Source: Actinomycetes bacterium
Lineage (GTDB): Bacteria > Actinomycetota > Acidimicrobiia > Acidimicrobiales > RAAP-2
Reading direction: 5' to 3'
Length of the DNA stretch: 14,834 bases
NCBI GenBank assembly: GCA_021787255.1
Contig: JAJYMD010000057.1
Coordinates: forward strand, 1 to 14,834
Shown here: in pieces, positions 1 through 7,118 of the stretch
Layout of the letters: every line of letters begins with the position of its first letter
How positions within the stretch are numbered: the first letter of the stretch is position 1
The notes under the pieces: generated by a model
Database searches by the model: none
Told to the model about the DNA's origin: nothing
Seen by the model: only the letters and a program-made list of their open reading frames with translations
Program-made: the position numbers and the translations under genes

Positions 1-828
1 ACGGTGGACGCGATCGGCGGGCGGGTCCCCGTGCTGGTCGGCACGATGAACGCGTTCACGCCCCGAGCGGTCGCCTACAGCCGCCAGGCGGAGGAGATGG
101 GCGCCGACGGCCTCATGATCCTGCCCCCCTACTACTACACCCCGACCGACGACGAGATCTTCGGCTACTACCGAGCGATCTGTGAGGCCGTCACCGTCCC
201 GATCATGCTCTACAACAACCCGGTCACGTCGAACGTGGACATGTCCGCGGCGCTCGTCGCCCGTCTCACCCGGGCGTTCGAGCAGGTGCGCTACATCAAG
301 GAGTCCAGCCGGGACCTGGCCCGGGTACGCGACGTCATCGAGGCGACCGAGGGCGTGATGAACGTCTACGCGGGCGAACGCGCCGTGGACTCGTTCGTGC
401 TGGGGGCAGTCGGCTACGTGAACCCCTACGGCAACTACGTCCCCCGGGCCTCTGCGCGGATGTGGACGCTCCTCGAAGAAGGGCGGATCGACGACGCTCG
501 GCGGATCCAGCGCCTGCTCGACGCGATGGACCACACGATCGCCGAAGGTCACCCCACGTACGGCCACCAGTGCTACTCGAAGCGGCTCGCGGCCATCGCC
601 GGGTACCCGGTCGGCGACGTCCGTCCACCCATCACCCCCTTCAGCGCCCTCGGCGAGGAGGGGGAACGCCGCGTCACGATCCTCTCGGACCTCATGCGCC
701 GCCTCGACGCCGTCGTCGACGAGCTGGACGCGCGAGCACCCGTACCGGCAGCGGCCGACGCCGAGCACGTCGCTGCACCGGCCGGCGTCAGCCCGAGGTC
801 GGGCGCGCAACCCGCTCGAAGCGGTTGA
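1..828 (+). CDS. DapA/NAL-family aldolase, dehydratase or deaminase (5' partial)
   Basis: This is the C-terminal three quarters of a DHDPS/N-acetylneuraminate lyase superfamily TIM barrel. The frame is open from base 1 and enters inside the barrel (GGRVPVLVGT), so about 60 N-terminal residues lie upstream and the GTG at base 4 is not the real start. Visible family motifs are AEEMGADGLMILPPYYY, the LYNNP strand and YIKESS, whose lysine (codon 100 of this fragment) should form the Schiff base with a pyruvate-type substrate. The C-terminal helix starts at VRPPITPFS. The arginine that follows YNVP in true DHDPS (YNVPxRT) is absent; here the segment is YNNPVTSNVD. A lysine-biosynthetic DapA is therefore unlikely, and a catabolic aldolase, dehydratase or deaminase fits better. 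The last 41 bases overlap the convergent SnoaL-like gene. The family call is secure; the substrate is unknown. Confidence 0.88.
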   Translation, partial: TVDAIGGRVPVLVGTMNAFTPRAVAYSRQAEEMGADGLMILPPYYYTPTDDEIFGYYRAICEAVTVPIMLYNNPVTSNVDMSAALVARLTRAFEQVRYIKESSRDLARVRDVIEATEGVMNVYAGERAVDSFVLGAVGYVNPYGNYVPRASARMWTLLEEGRIDDARRIQRLLDAMDHTIAEGHPTYGHQCYSKRLAAIAGYPVGDVRPPITPFSALGEEGERRVTILSDLMRRLDAVVDELDARAPVPAAADAEHVAAPAGVSPRSGAQPARSG

Positions 829-1306
829 TGTTGACGTCGAAACCGGCGTCATTGCCGGTGAGGAGCTGGCGGCGGGAGGAGATCCTCCAGCGGCCGTCGG
901 GACACCGCACGAGCCGGTCCTCGTAGCGGCCCATCATCGTGGCCGTCGAGCCGTCGGGTCGCTCGTGCCATGCGAGGACGTAGCTGAGCGCGCCTGCGGT
1001 GGCTCCATCGGGGCCCAGGGTGACGAGGACGTTGGAGAGGTGGTGCGAGGTACGGGCCCAGCGCCACATCCTCTCCAGGTCCTGACGCAGGCCCGCCGCG
1101 CCGGTGCTGCGCAGGTGCGGCTCGGGACCGTAGTCGACGGTGCAATCGTCGGTGAACAGCGACGCCAGCGCGTCGAGGTCCATCTCGTCGAGGAACGCGC
1201 AGTACGAGTAGAGCACCTCGGTGATGGCCTGCTTGTCGTGCAGCTCCTGGACCAGCGCGTCGAGATGCGACGATCGCCCTGTCGTCTCTTCGCTTACCTC
1301 TTCCAT
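788..1306 (-). CDS. SnoaL/NTF2-like domain protein
   Basis: A 172-residue single-domain protein of the SnoaL-like, NTF2-fold group. The helix DKQAITEVLYSYCAFLDEMD (about residues 24-43) is followed by LFTDDCTVDYGP (50-61), the TSHHLSNV strand (87-94) and a C-terminal sheet ending in DGRWRISSRR (137-146). In related proteins this cone-shaped pocket binds or modifies small molecules as dehydratase, isomerase or hydrolase, and many members remain uncharacterised. No signal peptide or membrane segment is visible. The ATG at 1304-1306 is preceded by a purine-rich GGGGAAG about 6 nt upstream. The gene lies 82 nt downstream of the aldehyde dehydrogenase on the same strand, so the two are probably co-transcribed. 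Its 3' end overlaps the convergent DapA-like gene by 41 bp. The fold call is good; function cannot be assigned. Confidence 0.85.
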   Translation of the reverse strand: MEEVSEETTGRSSHLDALVQELHDKQAITEVLYSYCAFLDEMDLDALASLFTDDCTVDYGPEPHLRSTGAAGLRQDLERMWRWARTSHHLSNVLVTLGPDGATAGALSYVLAWHERPDGSTATMMGRYEDRLVRCPDGRWRISSRRQLLTGNDAGFDVNINRFERVARPTSG

Positions 1307-1388
1307 CCCAGGCTTCCCCTCAGCGGGCTCCTCGTCACGATCTCCTCGCCGAGCGATCCCCGGGCCGGCTCCCCTTCACGTGCGTCCT

Positions 1389-2921
1389 TCATCGCACCGG
1401 CGATGTCACGCCGTCGATGCAGAGGTACTTCACCTCGAGGAACTCCTCGAGGCCATGATGGGAGCCCTCCCGGCCCACGCCCGACTGCTTCATCCCCCCG
1501 AACGGTGCGCCCTCGTAGGAGATCGAGCCCGTGTTGACCCCGACCACGCCGAACTCGAGCGCCTCGCCGAAGCGCAGCGCGCGGCCGAGATCGCGCGTGT
1601 AGAAGTACGCGGCGAGCCCGGACTCGGTCGCGTTGGCGAGGGCGAGGGCCTCTTCCTCGGTCTCGAAGCGGAAGACGGGAGCCACCGGGCCGAACGTCTC
1701 CTCCCGGGCGATCGCCATCCCCTCGCGCGCCCCCACGACGACGGTGGGCTCGAAGAAGGTGCCGCCGAGCTGGTGCGGGCGCCCGCCGCGGCGCACCTCG
1801 GCGCCCGAGGAGGTCGCGTCCGCGAGGTGCCGCTGCACCTTGGCGAGGGCGCGCCCGTCGATCAGGGGACCGACCTGCACCCTGGGGTCGATGCCGTGCC
1901 CGACGACCAGGTCGGCGACACCCTGGGTGAAGCGCTCCACGAACTCGTCGTGGACCTTCGCATGGACCAGCACGCGGTTCGAGCACACGCACGTCTGGCC
2001 TGCGTTGCGGAACTTCGAATCGATCGCGCCGGCGACCGCTGCATCGAGGTCCGCGTCCTCGAACACGACGAACGGCGCGTTGCCGCCCAGCTCGAGCGCG
2101 ACACGCTTGACCGTCGGGGCGCATTGGGCCATCAGGAGCTTGCCGACCTCGGTAGAGCCGGTGAAGGTGACCATGCGCACGTCCGGCGACTCGGTCAGGA
2201 TCGCACCGACGACGACCGGATCGCCGTGCACCACGTTCAGGACTCCTCGGGGCATCCCCGCCTGCGAGGCGAGCTCTGCGAGCGCGAGCGCCGAGAGGGG
2301 TGCCTCGCTCGGTGGCTTGAGCACCACGGTGCAGCCCGCGGCGAGGGCAGGCGCGACCTTGCGCGCGATCATGAGGGCGGGGAAGTTCCACGGGGTGATC
2401 GCCGCGACCACCCCCACGGGCTGGCGCAGCGCGAAGAGTCGACGGCCACGCCGGTTGTAGGGGATCACCTCGCCGTAGGCGCGCCGCGCCTCCTCGGCGA
2501 AGAAGCGCAGGAACGCGGCGCTGTAGGTGAGCTCGCCGACCGCCTCGCCGATCGGCTTGCCCTGCTCGATGGTGAGCAAGGCAGCCAGCTCGTCGACCCG
2601 GGCGACGAGCAGCTCCTGCCAACGCCAGAGGACGTTGCCCCGTTCGCCCGCAGGGAGGGCACGCCAGGCGCCCAATGCCCTCGAGGCCGCCGCGACCGCC
2701 TCGCCGACGTCGTCGGGCGACGCTGTGGCGACTTCTCCGACGAGCGCCCCGGTCGCCGGGTCGTGCACCTCGAGGCGCCGGCCGCCGGACGCGGGCCGCC
2801 AGCGGCCGTCGATGAAGAGGTCCTCGCGCAGGATCCCCGCCTCGCGGAGGCGTTCGAGCCGAGCCGAGACGGCGGTGGCAGCCGCCTCGAGCGAGATCCC
2901 CGATGGGGTCGGTGGCGTCAT
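1389..2921 (-). CDS. NAD(P)-dependent aldehyde dehydrogenase, succinate-semialdehyde dehydrogenase-like
   Basis: A full-length 510-residue ALDH-superfamily enzyme that oxidises an aldehyde or semialdehyde to the acid in the cytosol. Catalytic landmarks are all present: TPWNFP with the oxyanion Asn179, the cofactor-binding VVLKPPSE with Lys202, FTGSTEVG around Gly255, the general base Glu277 in LELGG and the nucleophile Cys311 in GQTCVC. The RQPVGVVAAITPWNFP stretch and overall spacing resemble GabD-type succinate-semialdehyde or alpha-ketoglutarate-semialdehyde dehydrogenases. The N-terminus is about 20 residues longer than many GabD proteins. The ATG at 2919-2921 has a GAGG about 5 nt upstream. 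It is transcribed divergently from an omega-aminotransferase, which suggests it oxidises that enzyme's semialdehyde product, and is followed by the SnoaL-like gene. The superfamily is certain; the semialdehyde substrate is inferred. Confidence 0.93.
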   Translation of the reverse strand: MTPPTPSGISLEAAATAVSARLERLREAGILREDLFIDGRWRPASGGRRLEVHDPATGALVGEVATASPDDVGEAVAAASRALGAWRALPAGERGNVLWRWQELLVARVDELAALLTIEQGKPIGEAVGELTYSAAFLRFFAEEARRAYGEVIPYNRRGRRLFALRQPVGVVAAITPWNFPALMIARKVAPALAAGCTVVLKPPSEAPLSALALAELASQAGMPRGVLNVVHGDPVVVGAILTESPDVRMVTFTGSTEVGKLLMAQCAPTVKRVALELGGNAPFVVFEDADLDAAVAGAIDSKFRNAGQTCVCSNRVLVHAKVHDEFVERFTQGVADLVVGHGIDPRVQVGPLIDGRALAKVQRHLADATSSGAEVRRGGRPHQLGGTFFEPTVVVGAREGMAIAREETFGPVAPVFRFETEEEALALANATESGLAAYFYTRDLGRALRFGEALEFGVVGVNTGSISYEGAPFGGMKQSGVGREGSHHGLEEFLEVKYLCIDGVTSPVR

Positions 2922-2998
2922 CGGAACCTCGATACTATCCTGAGATCGTTCGTCAGCCGGACGGTGGTTCGCTTATCGTGCACGAGGAAGGAGCCCGA
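2922..2998. promoter_or_regulatory. Divergent intergenic region between aldehyde dehydrogenase and aminotransferase
   Basis: This 77-bp gap separates two divergent genes and must hold both promoters unless transcription comes from further away. A short inverted pair, CGATA at 2930-2934 and TATCG at 2974-2978, flanks it. TAGTAT on the minus strand (2932-2937) resembles a -10 hexamer, but it has no -35 at proper spacing and lies too close to the start codon. No promoter is convincingly resolved here. It is a reasonable place for an operator of the IclR protein encoded in the window, which is an inference from context only. Confidence 0.35.
2985..2993 (+). promoter_or_regulatory. Shine-Dalgarno site deciding a TTG start
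   Basis: The sequence AGGAAGGAG ends 5 nt before a TTG at 2999-3001. Upstream GTG codons in the same frame (2903 and 2978) lack such a site, and the one at 2903 would overlap the divergent aldehyde dehydrogenase. The protein family also normally begins a few residues before the YVFHPFTS motif. The TTG is therefore taken as the start. Confidence 0.75.
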
Positions 2999-4369
2999 TT
3001 GCAATCCCTCGACGACCTCGACCGCCGGTACGTCTTCCACCCGTTCACCTCCATCAAGGACCACCTGGAGGCCGGGCCGCTCATGATCGTCGAGGGGCGG
3101 GGGTGCCGCCTCTTCGACGCCGCAGGCAACGGCTACCTCGACGCGATGGCGGGGCTTTGGTGCGTGAACGTCGGCTACGGCAACACCGAGATCGCCGAGG
3201 CGATCGCCGCGCAGTCCAAGCGGCTCTCCTACTACCACTCCTTTTCCTCCATGGCCAACGACGTGTCGACCCGGCTCGCCGAGCGGCTCGTCACCGGCGC
3301 GCCGGTCCCCATGTCCAAGGTGTTCTTCGGCAACAGCGGGTCGGACGCGAACGACACCGAGATCAAGCTCGTCTGGTACTACAACAACGTGCTCGGGCGG
3401 CCCGAGAAGAAGAAGATCGTCTCGCGCCGGCGCGCCTACCACGGGGTCACCGCCCTCACCGCCGGGCTCACCGGCCTCGACAACGTCCACGCGGGCTTCG
3501 ACGCGCCGATGCCGATGATCCGCCACGTGCGTGCCCCCCAGCGCCTGTGGGAGGCCGAGCCGGAGATGACCGACGAGGAGTTCAGCGCGAGCCTCGCCCG
3601 GGAGCTCGAGGAGCTCATCGTCGCCGAGGGGCCCGAGACCGTCGCCGCCTTCATCGCCGAGCCGGTCCAGGCCGCCGGCGGGGTCATCATCCCCCCGGCC
3701 GGCTACTTCCAGGCGATCAGCGAGGTGCTGGACCGCTACGACGTCCTGCTCATCGCCGACGAGGTCGTCTGCGGCTTCGGTCGCCTCGGGCGGTGGTTCG
3801 GCACCGAGCGCTTCGGGATCCGACCCGACCTCATCACCGTGGCCAAGGGCATCACCTCGGCCTACGTACCGCTGTCTGCGAGCTACGTCTCGGCCCGGGT
3901 CTTCGACGTCCTCGCCGAGGGCGGGGAGCGCTTCGGGCCCCTCGGCCACGGCTACACGTACTCCGCGCACCCGCTCGCCGCCGCCGCCGCCCTCGTCAAC
4001 CTCGACATCGTCGAGCGCGACGGGCTCGTCGAGCAGGCGGCCAAACGCGGCGCCTACCTGCTCGAGCGCCTGCGCGAGCGCTTCGAGGACCATCCTTACG
4101 TGGCAGAGGTGCGCGGCGAGGGGCTCATCGCCGCGGTCGAGCTCGTCGCCTCGCGCGACCCGCTGCGCCGCTTCGACCCGGCCCTCAAGGTGGGCGGGCG
4201 CGTCGCACGAGCGAGCCTCGGTCACGGCGTCATCACCCGCGCGCTCCCAGAGGCGGACACGATCGCCTTCTCGCCGCCTTTCGTCGTGACCGAAAGCGAG
4301 ATCGACCAGATGGTCGAGGGCACGGGAGCCGCCCTCGAGGAGGTCGCGGCCGGCCTCTCGAAGGGCTGA
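2999..4369 (+). CDS. Class III (omega) aminotransferase, PLP-dependent
   Basis: A 456-residue fold-type I aminotransferase of class III, close in motif pattern to putrescine-pyruvate, beta-alanine-pyruvate and related omega-amine transaminases. It moves an amino group from an omega-amine or omega-amino acid to pyruvate or a similar acceptor and leaves a semialdehyde. Visible motifs are the N-terminal YVFHPFTSIKDH, GNSGSDAND (about residues 111-119, phosphate of PLP), RRAYHG, the PLP-ring aspartate Asp254 in DEVVCGFGR, and the Schiff-base Lys283 in VAKGITS. The TTG start is chosen from a strong ribosome binding site. It heads the plus-strand operon, with the AcoX-like gene 12 nt downstream, and is divergent to an aldehyde dehydrogenase that could oxidise its product. 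The substrate cannot be fixed from sequence alone. Confidence 0.93.
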   Translation: MQSLDDLDRRYVFHPFTSIKDHLEAGPLMIVEGRGCRLFDAAGNGYLDAMAGLWCVNVGYGNTEIAEAIAAQSKRLSYYHSFSSMANDVSTRLAERLVTGAPVPMSKVFFGNSGSDANDTEIKLVWYYNNVLGRPEKKKIVSRRRAYHGVTALTAGLTGLDNVHAGFDAPMPMIRHVRAPQRLWEAEPEMTDEEFSASLARELEELIVAEGPETVAAFIAEPVQAAGGVIIPPAGYFQAISEVLDRYDVLLIADEVVCGFGRLGRWFGTERFGIRPDLITVAKGITSAYVPLSASYVSARVFDVLAEGGERFGPLGHGYTYSAHPLAAAAALVNLDIVERDGLVEQAAKRGAYLLERLRERFEDHPYVAEVRGEGLIAAVELVASRDPLRRFDPALKVGGRVARASLGHGVITRALPEADTIAFSPPFVVTESEIDQMVEGTGAALEEVAAGLSKG

Positions 4370-4381
4370 CGCGGCGGCTCC

Positions 4382-5578
4382 ATGCGACGGTTCGTCGGCT
4401 TCCTCGTCAATCCCCTCGCCGGGATGGGGGGACGGGTCGGGCTGGGGGGCAGCGACGGCGAGCAGCGGGTCGCAGAGGCGCATCGGCGCGGCGCGCAACC
4501 GGTCGCCCCGGCGCGCGCGTCGCGAGCGCTGCATCGCCTCGCCGCCCGCCGCGACGTCGGCGACCTCACCGTCGCGGTGGCACCGGATCCCATGGGTGCA
4601 GAGCTCGCCGAGGCGAGCGGCCTTCGCACCCAGCCGCTGGCGGTTCCGATCGGTTCCCCGACCACCGCCGCCGACACGGTGGCGGTGGCACGTGCCGCGG
4701 CGGCGGCTGGCGTCGACCTCCTCCTCTTCGCAGGAGGTGACGGCACCGCAGCCGACGTCCTCGCCGCGGTCGGCCAGTCGACCCCCCTCCTCGGGATCCC
4801 AGCAGGCGTGAAGATGCGCTCGGGCGTCTTCGCCGCCTCCCCCGAGGCAGCCGGGGATCTCGCCGCGGACCACCTGGTCCGGTTGGCACGTGCCCCGGTC
4901 GGAGAGGTCCACCCCGAGCTGCTCGTGCCCACCGAGGTCATCGACGCTGCGCCCGGCGGGGGCGGTGCTTCGACAGGCGGCGGGGGCGCTGCCCCGACAG
5001 GCGGCGGGGGCTCGATGCAGAGCGCGCTCGTCGGGGTCGCGCTCGTCCCACGGGCGGGTGACGGCCGCCTGATCGGGCCCAAGAGCTCCTCGGCGCTCGG
5101 GTCGAGCTCTGCGCTCGACGCGCTCGCCGAGGCGGTGGCATCCGAGCTCGACCCCGACACCCTCTACCTCGTCGGCCCGGGGACCACCACCGCGCGGGTG
5201 CTCGCCGCGTTGGGTCTCGAGGCGAGCACGCTCGGCGTCGACGCCGTCGCGGGTGGCGAGCTGGTCGGCCACGACGTCGGCGAGCAGGAGATCCTCGGGC
5301 TTCTCGACGGATACCCGCGCACGAAGCTGATCCTCGGCGTGATCGGGGGGCAGGGCATGCTCCTCGGGCGAGGCAACCAGCAGCTCAGCCCAAGGGTGCT
5401 CGCACGGGTATCGCCCGAGGACGTGACGATCCTCTCGTCAGCGGACAAGCTCGTCGCGCTGCGCCCTGCGCTGCTTCGAGTGGACGTCGGTGTCGAGGCA
5501 CCGTTCCCGTGGCTCGCCGGCTATCGGCGTGTGCGAGTCGCCCCTCGGCGCGACATGCTGATGCGCGTGGGTGCGTGA
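4382..5578 (+). CDS. AcoX-like ATP-NAD kinase family protein
   Basis: A 398-residue member of the predicted ATP-NAD kinase group that includes AcoX of acetoin operons. The fold is the NAD kinase/diacylglycerol kinase type. Visible motifs are the N-terminal VNPLAGMGGRVGL, the nucleotide-binding GGDGT at residues 118-122 and GIPAGVKMRSGVF from residue 138. The C-terminal half contains LVGPGTTT, GVDAV and a conserved GNQQLSPRVL segment. Family members are usually annotated as NAD kinases, but most lack biochemical proof. A low-complexity Gly/Ala/Ser/Thr insert at about residues 192-211 is probably a surface loop and makes the protein slightly long. The gene starts 12 nt after the aminotransferase stop, with no strong Shine-Dalgarno site. 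Its placement between an aminotransferase and P-protein-like genes suggests a cofactor-supply or metabolite kinase role in the same pathway, which is inferred. Confidence 0.85.
   Translation: MRRFVGFLVNPLAGMGGRVGLGGSDGEQRVAEAHRRGAQPVAPARASRALHRLAARRDVGDLTVAVAPDPMGAELAEASGLRTQPLAVPIGSPTTAADTVAVARAAAAAGVDLLLFAGGDGTAADVLAAVGQSTPLLGIPAGVKMRSGVFAASPEAAGDLAADHLVRLARAPVGEVHPELLVPTEVIDAAPGGGGASTGGGGAAPTGGGGSMQSALVGVALVPRAGDGRLIGPKSSSALGSSSALDALAEAVASELDPDTLYLVGPGTTTARVLAALGLEASTLGVDAVAGGELVGHDVGEQEILGLLDGYPRTKLILGVIGGQGMLLGRGNQQLSPRVLARVSPEDVTILSSADKLVALRPALLRVDVGVEAPFPWLAGYRRVRVAPRRDMLMRVGA
4955..5011 (+). repeat. In-frame G-rich 24-bp repeat inside the AcoX-like gene
   Basis: The 17-mer CGACAGGCGGCGGGGGC occurs at 4971-4987 and 4995-5011, a period of 24 bp, with a decayed unit just upstream. 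It encodes the Gly4-rich linker-like insert of the AcoX-like protein. Because the period is a multiple of three, the repeat number can change without a frameshift. Confidence 0.8.
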
Positions 5579-5602
5579 TCCGGAGCAACTGCGCAACCAC
5601 GA

Positions 5603-5650
5603 ACACGGACGCGTACACGAATGAGTGAGCACACGGACACGAATGAGTGA
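5603..5650 (+). repeat. Direct repeats upstream of the GcvPA-like gene
   Basis: ACACGAATGAGTGA occurs at 5615-5628 and again at 5637-5650, a 22-bp period close to two helical turns. The related ACACGGAC occurs at 5603-5610 and 5631-5638. The repeats lie in the 127-bp gap before the GcvPA-like start. They could be an operator placed on one DNA face or the remains of a local duplication. No clear promoter hexamers were recognised in this gap. Confidence 0.6.
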
Positions 5651-5684
5651 AGTACCCAGCTGAGCCACCGGGCATCCAGGCACG

Positions 5685-5694
5685 AAGGAGGAGG
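5685..5694 (+). promoter_or_regulatory. Strong Shine-Dalgarno site for the GcvPA-like gene
   Basis: AAGGAGGAGG ends 11 nt before the GTG at 5706-5708. The next in-frame ATG is five codons later and would be too far from this site, so the GTG is preferred. Confidence 0.65.
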
Positions 5695-5705
5695 CGAACA
5701 CCGAC

Positions 5706-7118
5706 GTGGCACACCCCTACATGGCGAGCGCGCTCGACGACCAGCGCGACGAGATGCTCGCGCTGATCGGCGCCAAGAGCGTCGAGCAGCTCTTCGAGCA
5801 GATCCCGCCGTCCCACCGGATCTCGGCACCCTTGCGGCTCCCGCCCCAGCTCGCCTCGGAGGCGGCGCTGCGCCGCCACCTGGAGCGCCTCCTCTCCAGG
5901 ACGACCTCCTCCGAGGAAACGCTCAGCTTCCTCGGGGGCGGCTACTACCGCCACCACGTCCCGGCGATCTGCGACGAGATCACCGCCCGGCGTGAGTGGC
6001 TGACCTCGGTGTGGGGTACGCCCTCTTCGGACCAGGGTCGTTTCCAGGCGTGGTTCGAGTTCGCAAGCCAGCTCGGAGAGCTGCTCGACCTCGACTTCGT
6101 GGGCCTGCCCGTCTACAGCTGGGGGTGCGCGGCGGGTCACGCCCTGCGCATGGCGGCACGCATGACCGGGCGCCGCAGCGTCCTCGTGCCCGAAGCGCTC
6201 GATCCCGAGCGGCGCGCCGTGATCGCGAACTACTGCGGGAGCCCGGATCTCGAGGCCCACCTCGACCTCGCCACCGTCGCCTGGCGACGCGACGACGGGC
6301 GCGTCGACCTCGACGACCTCGCGGCCAAGCTCTCGTCGGACGTGGCCGCGCTCTACGTCGAGAACCCGAACTTCTTCGGCTTGGTGGAGGACCAGGTCGC
6401 CGACATGGTGGGGATGGTCGCCGAGGCCGGCGCGGAGCTCGTGCTCGGCGTCGACCCGCTCTCCCTCGGCGTGCTCGCACCCCCCGGCGAGCTCGGCGTC
6501 GGCCTCGCCGTCGGGACGATCCAGACGCTGGGCGTGCATCTCTACGCCGGAGGAGGCGCAGGAGGTTTCATCGCGAGCCGCGACGAGGAGCGCTACGCGC
6601 GCGAGTACCCCACCCTGCAGGTAAGCCTCTGCGACACGATCGAGCCGGGCGAGCGCGGCTTCGGCATCAGCCTCTTCTCGCAGACTTCCTACGGCGCGCG
6701 CGAGCAGGGCAACGACTGGACCGGGAACTCCGTCTACATGTGGTCGATCGCCAACGCGGCGTTCATGGCGGCGATGGGGCCCCAAGGGTTCGCCGACGTC
6801 GGCGCCGCGATCCTGCAGCGCAGCCACCATGCGGCCTCGAGGATCGCCGAGCTCCCCGGGGTGCGCATCCGGTTCCCCAAGGGGTTCTTCGGGGAGATCG
6901 TCGTCGACTTCGACGGGACGGGTCGGCGCGTCGCCGACGTGAACGACGCGCTGCGCAGCCGCGGCATCTTCGGAGGGCTCGACCTCTCTCGGGCGTTCCC
7001 CGAGCTCGGCCAGTCGGCGCTCTACTGCCTGACCGAGCTGCACACCGCGGCGGACGTCGAACGTCTCGTGACCGCCCTCGGCGAGATCATCGCGCACGGA
7101 GAGGAGAAGGGACGATGA
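5706..7118 (+). CDS. Divergent glycine dehydrogenase (P-protein) subunit 1-like, GcvPA-like
   Basis: A 470-residue homologue of the N-terminal half of glycine decarboxylase (P-protein), as found in organisms with a split enzyme. The N-terminus follows the family pattern: EMLALIGAKSVEQLFEQIP, then LRLPPQLASE and FLGGGYYRHHVP. In canonical GcvPA the substrate-channel region reads roughly MYDGATA; here it is VYSWGCA (Tyr137 to Ala142), so the Asp-Gly pair is lost. The following helix is also unlike the usual AAEA motif. This half does not carry the PLP lysine but completes the active site as partner of subunit 2. The GTG start has a strong ribosome binding site. The 3' end overlaps the next gene in ATGA, so the two subunits are translationally coupled. 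Homology is confident. A glycine-cleavage role is doubtful because of these changes and the absence of H-, T- and L-protein genes nearby. Confidence 0.85.
   Translation: MAHPYMASALDDQRDEMLALIGAKSVEQLFEQIPPSHRISAPLRLPPQLASEAALRRHLERLLSRTTSSEETLSFLGGGYYRHHVPAICDEITARREWLTSVWGTPSSDQGRFQAWFEFASQLGELLDLDFVGLPVYSWGCAAGHALRMAARMTGRRSVLVPEALDPERRAVIANYCGSPDLEAHLDLATVAWRRDDGRVDLDDLAAKLSSDVAALYVENPNFFGLVEDQVADMVGMVAEAGAELVLGVDPLSLGVLAPPGELGVGLAVGTIQTLGVHLYAGGGAGGFIASRDEERYAREYPTLQVSLCDTIEPGERGFGISLFSQTSYGAREQGNDWTGNSVYMWSIANAAFMAAMGPQGFADVGAAILQRSHHAASRIAELPGVRIRFPKGFFGEIVVDFDGTGRRVADVNDALRSRGIFGGLDLSRAFPELGQSALYCLTELHTAADVERLVTALGEIIAHGEEKGR

Noticed and set aside
2903..2998. Longer aminotransferase starting at GTG 2903
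   Set aside because: It would overlap the divergent aldehyde dehydrogenase and adds non-homologous residues. The TTG at 2999 has the only good ribosome binding site.
1221..3086. 621-codon plus-strand frame opposite the aldehyde dehydrogenase
   Set aside because: Mirror frame of the dehydrogenase; no recognisable domain, and it runs across the divergent promoter region.
2918..5272. 784-codon open frame on the minus strand opposite the aminotransferase and AcoX-like genes
   Set aside because: Antisense to two well-recognised genes. Its translation is Arg/Asp/Gly/Glu-rich with no domain motif, as expected from the mirror frame of GC-rich coding DNA.
5579..5705. Glycine riboswitch before the P-protein-like genes
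   Set aside because: The 127-nt gap shows no recognisable glycine aptamer core or tandem aptamer layout; only short direct repeats and a Shine-Dalgarno site were found.
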